From assembly GCA_944324675.1 (NCBI GenBank), contig CALUXE010000003.1, positions 1 to 64,000 on the forward strand: a stretch of 64,000 bases of DNA. The letters run 5' to 3'. A program made the translations under genes and the position numbers. Position 1 is the stretch's first letter. Each line of letters starts with the position of its first letter. Source of the stretch: an uncultured Elusimicrobiales bacterium (GTDB taxonomy: Bacteria > Elusimicrobiota > Elusimicrobia > Elusimicrobiales > Elusimicrobiaceae). This document shows positions 61,953-64,000 of the stretch, piece by piece. The notes below the pieces were generated by a model. The model ran no database searches and was not told where the DNA came from. It saw only the letters and a program-made list of their open reading frames with translations.

Positions 61953-63425
61953 ATGACTCTTGAAGATTTGTTCGGGCAATACGACAAAAATTTGCCTAAA
62001 ACCGAAGTGAAGGGGCTAAGCCAAAATTCCAAAGAAATAGGAAATGGCTGGGTATTCTTCGCGGTAAAAGGACATACGGTTGACGGGCACGAATATATCC
62101 CCTCCGCTTTGGCAAAGGGCGCCTGCGCAATAGTAACGCAGGAAGAATTGGAAGAAGTCTATCCCGTACCCGTAATTAAAGTAGAAAATATTGACCACGC
62201 CATGGCCGATGCCGCCTGTTCTTTTTACGGAAATCCTTCCCAAGATTTAAATATGATAGGCATTACGGGAACAAAGGGCAAAACGAGCATATCCTATTTG
62301 ATAGAAAGCATACTCTTTGAAGCCAAACGCAAGCCCGCCGTTATGGGTACCATCAATTACCGCATCAATGGTCAAAAGATAAGCAAAGCGCCCAACACGA
62401 CTCCCGCGCCTCTGCTTTTGCAAAATATACTTTACCGGGCCAAAGAAGCGGGCTGCGGCGACGTCGTTATGGAAGTATCCTCCCACGCGCTGGAATATCA
62501 GCGGGTGCGCGGAATAGATTTTAATATAGCTATTTTTACCAATTTACAAAGGGACCACCTCGACTTCCACTCCACATTCGATAATTATTTCGCCGCCAAA
62601 CGCAAACTGTTTGAAAATCTTATCTCGCCCGCCAATACTAAACAAAAGAAAAGCGCCATAATCAATATAGACGATCCCTATGGCGACAAGCTGGCCGAAA
62701 TGTTAAAAAACAAAGTCAAGCTGATAACCTACAGCCTGACAAAACCCGCTGACTTTACGGCAAGCGACATAAAAACTTCTCTTGAAGGCGTAAGTTTTAA
62801 AATCAACGGCGAGCCCGCCAAAATAAATCTTTTGGGCGCACATAATGTTTACAATGCTTTGGCCGCAGTGGCCGCTGCAGCCAGAATGGGCATACACATA
62901 AAAACGGCCATAAAAGGCCTTAGCGCATTAAAAGGCGTGCCTGGCAGAATGGAACGCGTGGATTTGGGGCAGAATTTCTATCTGTTTGTGGATTTCGCCT
63001 ACACCAACGAAGCCCTGCTAAGGGCCTACGACGCCGTCGCTCCGTTTAAAAAAGGGCGTATAATAACCGTTTTCGGCTGCGGCGGGCAGCGCGATACGAC
63101 GAAGCGGCCTTTAATGGGCGAGAGCGCTTCAAAAAACAGCGATTTGGTGCTGATAACAAAAGATAATCCCCGCAAAGAAGACCCCAATACTATCTTCGCA
63201 GATATTTTAAGGGGTATGCCTTTTGCCGATAATTTCAACATAATACCGGACAGGCGCCAAGCCATCTTTGAGGCCGTAAAAACGGCAAAGAAGGACGATA
63301 TCGTCATCATCGCGGGCAAAGGGCACGAAGACTATCAGATCCTGCCAAGCGGCACTATACATTTTTCCGACAGGGAGGAAGCCGAAAAGGCTTTAAAAGA
63401 GTATGTTTTCGCCAAAGCGGTTTAA
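61953..63425 (+). CDS. murE: UDP-N-acetylmuramoyl-L-alanyl-D-glutamate--2,6-diaminopimelate ligase
   Basis: 490 residues, full length. The ATP loop is GITGTKGKTSISY (about 108-120). The middle domain has SSHALEYQRVRGIDFNIAIFTNLQRDHLDFH. The C-terminal DNPRKEDP motif selects meso-diaminopimelate over lysine, in keeping with the dapA/asd/dapB operon 5 kb away. The ATG at 61953 has no Shine-Dalgarno. TACTAT lies 8 nt upstream (61939-61944), so it may also be leaderless. It overlaps murD by 23 nt. Confidence 0.96.
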   Translation: MTLEDLFGQYDKNLPKTEVKGLSQNSKEIGNGWVFFAVKGHTVDGHEYIPSALAKGACAIVTQEELEEVYPVPVIKVENIDHAMADAACSFYGNPSQDLNMIGITGTKGKTSISYLIESILFEAKRKPAVMGTINYRINGQKISKAPNTTPAPLLLQNILYRAKEAGCGDVVMEVSSHALEYQRVRGIDFNIAIFTNLQRDHLDFHSTFDNYFAAKRKLFENLISPANTKQKKSAIINIDDPYGDKLAEMLKNKVKLITYSLTKPADFTASDIKTSLEGVSFKINGEPAKINLLGAHNVYNALAAVAAAARMGIHIKTAIKGLSALKGVPGRMERVDLGQNFYLFVDFAYTNEALLRAYDAVAPFKKGRIITVFGCGGQRDTTKRPLMGESASKNSDLVLITKDNPRKEDPNTIFADILRGMPFADNFNIIPDRRQAIFEAVKTAKKDDIVIIAGKGHEDYQILPSGTIHFSDREEAEKALKEYVFAKAV

Positions 63426-64000
63426 AGGCAAAAAAGCCTGCGTGCTCGGAATGGGCAAAAGCGGGATAAGCTGCGCAAGACTGCTAAAAAGGCAGGGCTT
63501 TCAAGTTCTGATAAGCGACAGCAGGGTTATTCCCGTACCCACCGGCCTTGAGGGAATAGAAACGGAAACGGGCGGCCATTCCGACGCCGTTTACAATTGC
63601 GATTTTATAATCAAGAGCCCCGGCATTTCGCCAAGAAGCGCCGTCATAAAGAAATTAAAACAATTTAAAAAACCCATCTTCAGCGAACTTGAAACGGCCT
63701 GCGCATTTGTCCCCAAAAACTGCAAAATTTTCGCCATAACCGGTACAAACGGCAAAACAACCACCACAGTAATGTTAAGCGAGATTATGAAAGCCCACTG
63801 CCTTAACGAAAAAAAGAACCGCAAAGTTTACACGGTCGGCAATATCGGCAAACCGTTTTCCTCAGTGGCGGATTCTATAGAGCCTGGCAGCATTATAGTT
63901 ATAGAAGTTTCCAGCTATCAACTTGAAGACAGCACCTGTTTTAAACCTTTCGTCAGCGCCTTGCTCAATATCACCCCAGACCACGAAGAACATCACGGCA
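63403..64000 (+). CDS. murD: UDP-N-acetylmuramoylalanine--D-glutamate ligase (partial, runs off the right edge)
   Basis: First 199 residues of MurD. The N-terminal Rossmann-like domain starts KKACVLGMGKSGISCARLL. FIIKSPGISP follows, then the ATP loop ITGTNGKTTTT (codons near 63739). The central VIEVSSYQLE and NITPDHEEHH are diagnostic of MurD. It adds D-glutamate to UDP-MurNAc-L-Ala. The start ATG at 63403 lies inside murE; an internal ATG at 63451 would cut through the nucleotide motif. The murE-murD order suggests the start of a dcw-type cell-wall cluster. Confidence 0.95.
   Translation, partial: MFSPKRFKGKKACVLGMGKSGISCARLLKRQGFQVLISDSRVIPVPTGLEGIETETGGHSDAVYNCDFIIKSPGISPRSAVIKKLKQFKKPIFSELETACAFVPKNCKIFAITGTNGKTTTTVMLSEIMKAHCLNEKKNRKVYTVGNIGKPFSSVADSIEPGSIIVIEVSSYQLEDSTCFKPFVSALLNITPDHEEHHG

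Overview
The window looks like a chromosomal stretch of a diderm (Gram-negative-type) bacterium with a compact, AT-leaning genome. I see no phage, insertion sequence or CRISPR array. Outer-membrane features (TolC-type channel, RND pump, a predicted beta-barrel protein) and meso-diaminopimelate-type peptidoglycan genes (dapA, asd, dapB, murE with a DNPR motif) support this. My best guess is the phylum Elusimicrobiota or a similar small-genome gut lineage. That guess rests on overall gene content and style, not on a diagnostic sequence, and the partial 16S gene at the left edge would settle it.

Layout. 1-553 is the 5' third of a 16S rRNA gene on the minus strand. It is preceded by a ~310-nt leader and a striking array of seven tandem sigma70-type promoters (869-1407) all firing into it. 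After a squalene/phytoene synthase-like gene comes a long minus-strand operon: hpf, hprK, rapZ, mannose-family EIIA/EIIB/EIIC/EIID, HPr, enzyme I and lepA. It links sugar transport, HPr-Ser46 phosphorylation and ribosome hibernation. From 11.2 to 24 kb lie housekeeping genes: a YegS-like lipid kinase, alaS, tRNA-Tyr, rplM-rpsI, pheST, a zapB/zapA-like pair, rarA, xseAB and tlyA. From 24 to 28.2 kb is the conserved block tRNA-Cys/Gly/Thr-tuf-rpmG-tRNA-Trp-secE-nusG-rplK-rplA, ended by a terminator right after rplA, without rplJL-rpoBC.

Between galM and an RND efflux operon (tetR-tolC-adaptor-permease) sits a ~380-nt gene-free unit (29405-29788). It has its own strong promoter, many nested perfect stems and a long terminator hairpin. 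I cannot assign it to a known RNA family, and it is the best candidate for something undescribed. 36-43 kb holds mtnP-glyA, a deoxyhypusine-synthase-like gene, a beta-barrel protein, a DoxX-like protein, gpmA and a secreted metzincin-like protease. 43-54 kb holds DNA uptake and repair genes (comEC-recR-dnaX, uvrB), marC with tRNA-Val, birA, a response regulator, tilS, a Yip1-like protein and sppA. 54-58.8 kb is a tight lysine/DAP operon (dapA, short aspartokinase, asd, dapB, unusual MurC-like ligase). 58.8-61.1 kb is an ECF sigma factor, a membrane protein with four periplasmic cysteines (possible anti-sigma factor) and a thioredoxin-CcdA fusion. The window ends with a TIGR02757 protein and murE-murD, the start of a cell-wall cluster.

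Recurring theme: at least five genes (squalene synthase-like, pheS, dnaX, uvrB, birA) have a -10 hexamer exactly 6 nt before the start codon, predicting leaderless mRNAs. Others carry clear Shine-Dalgarno sites.
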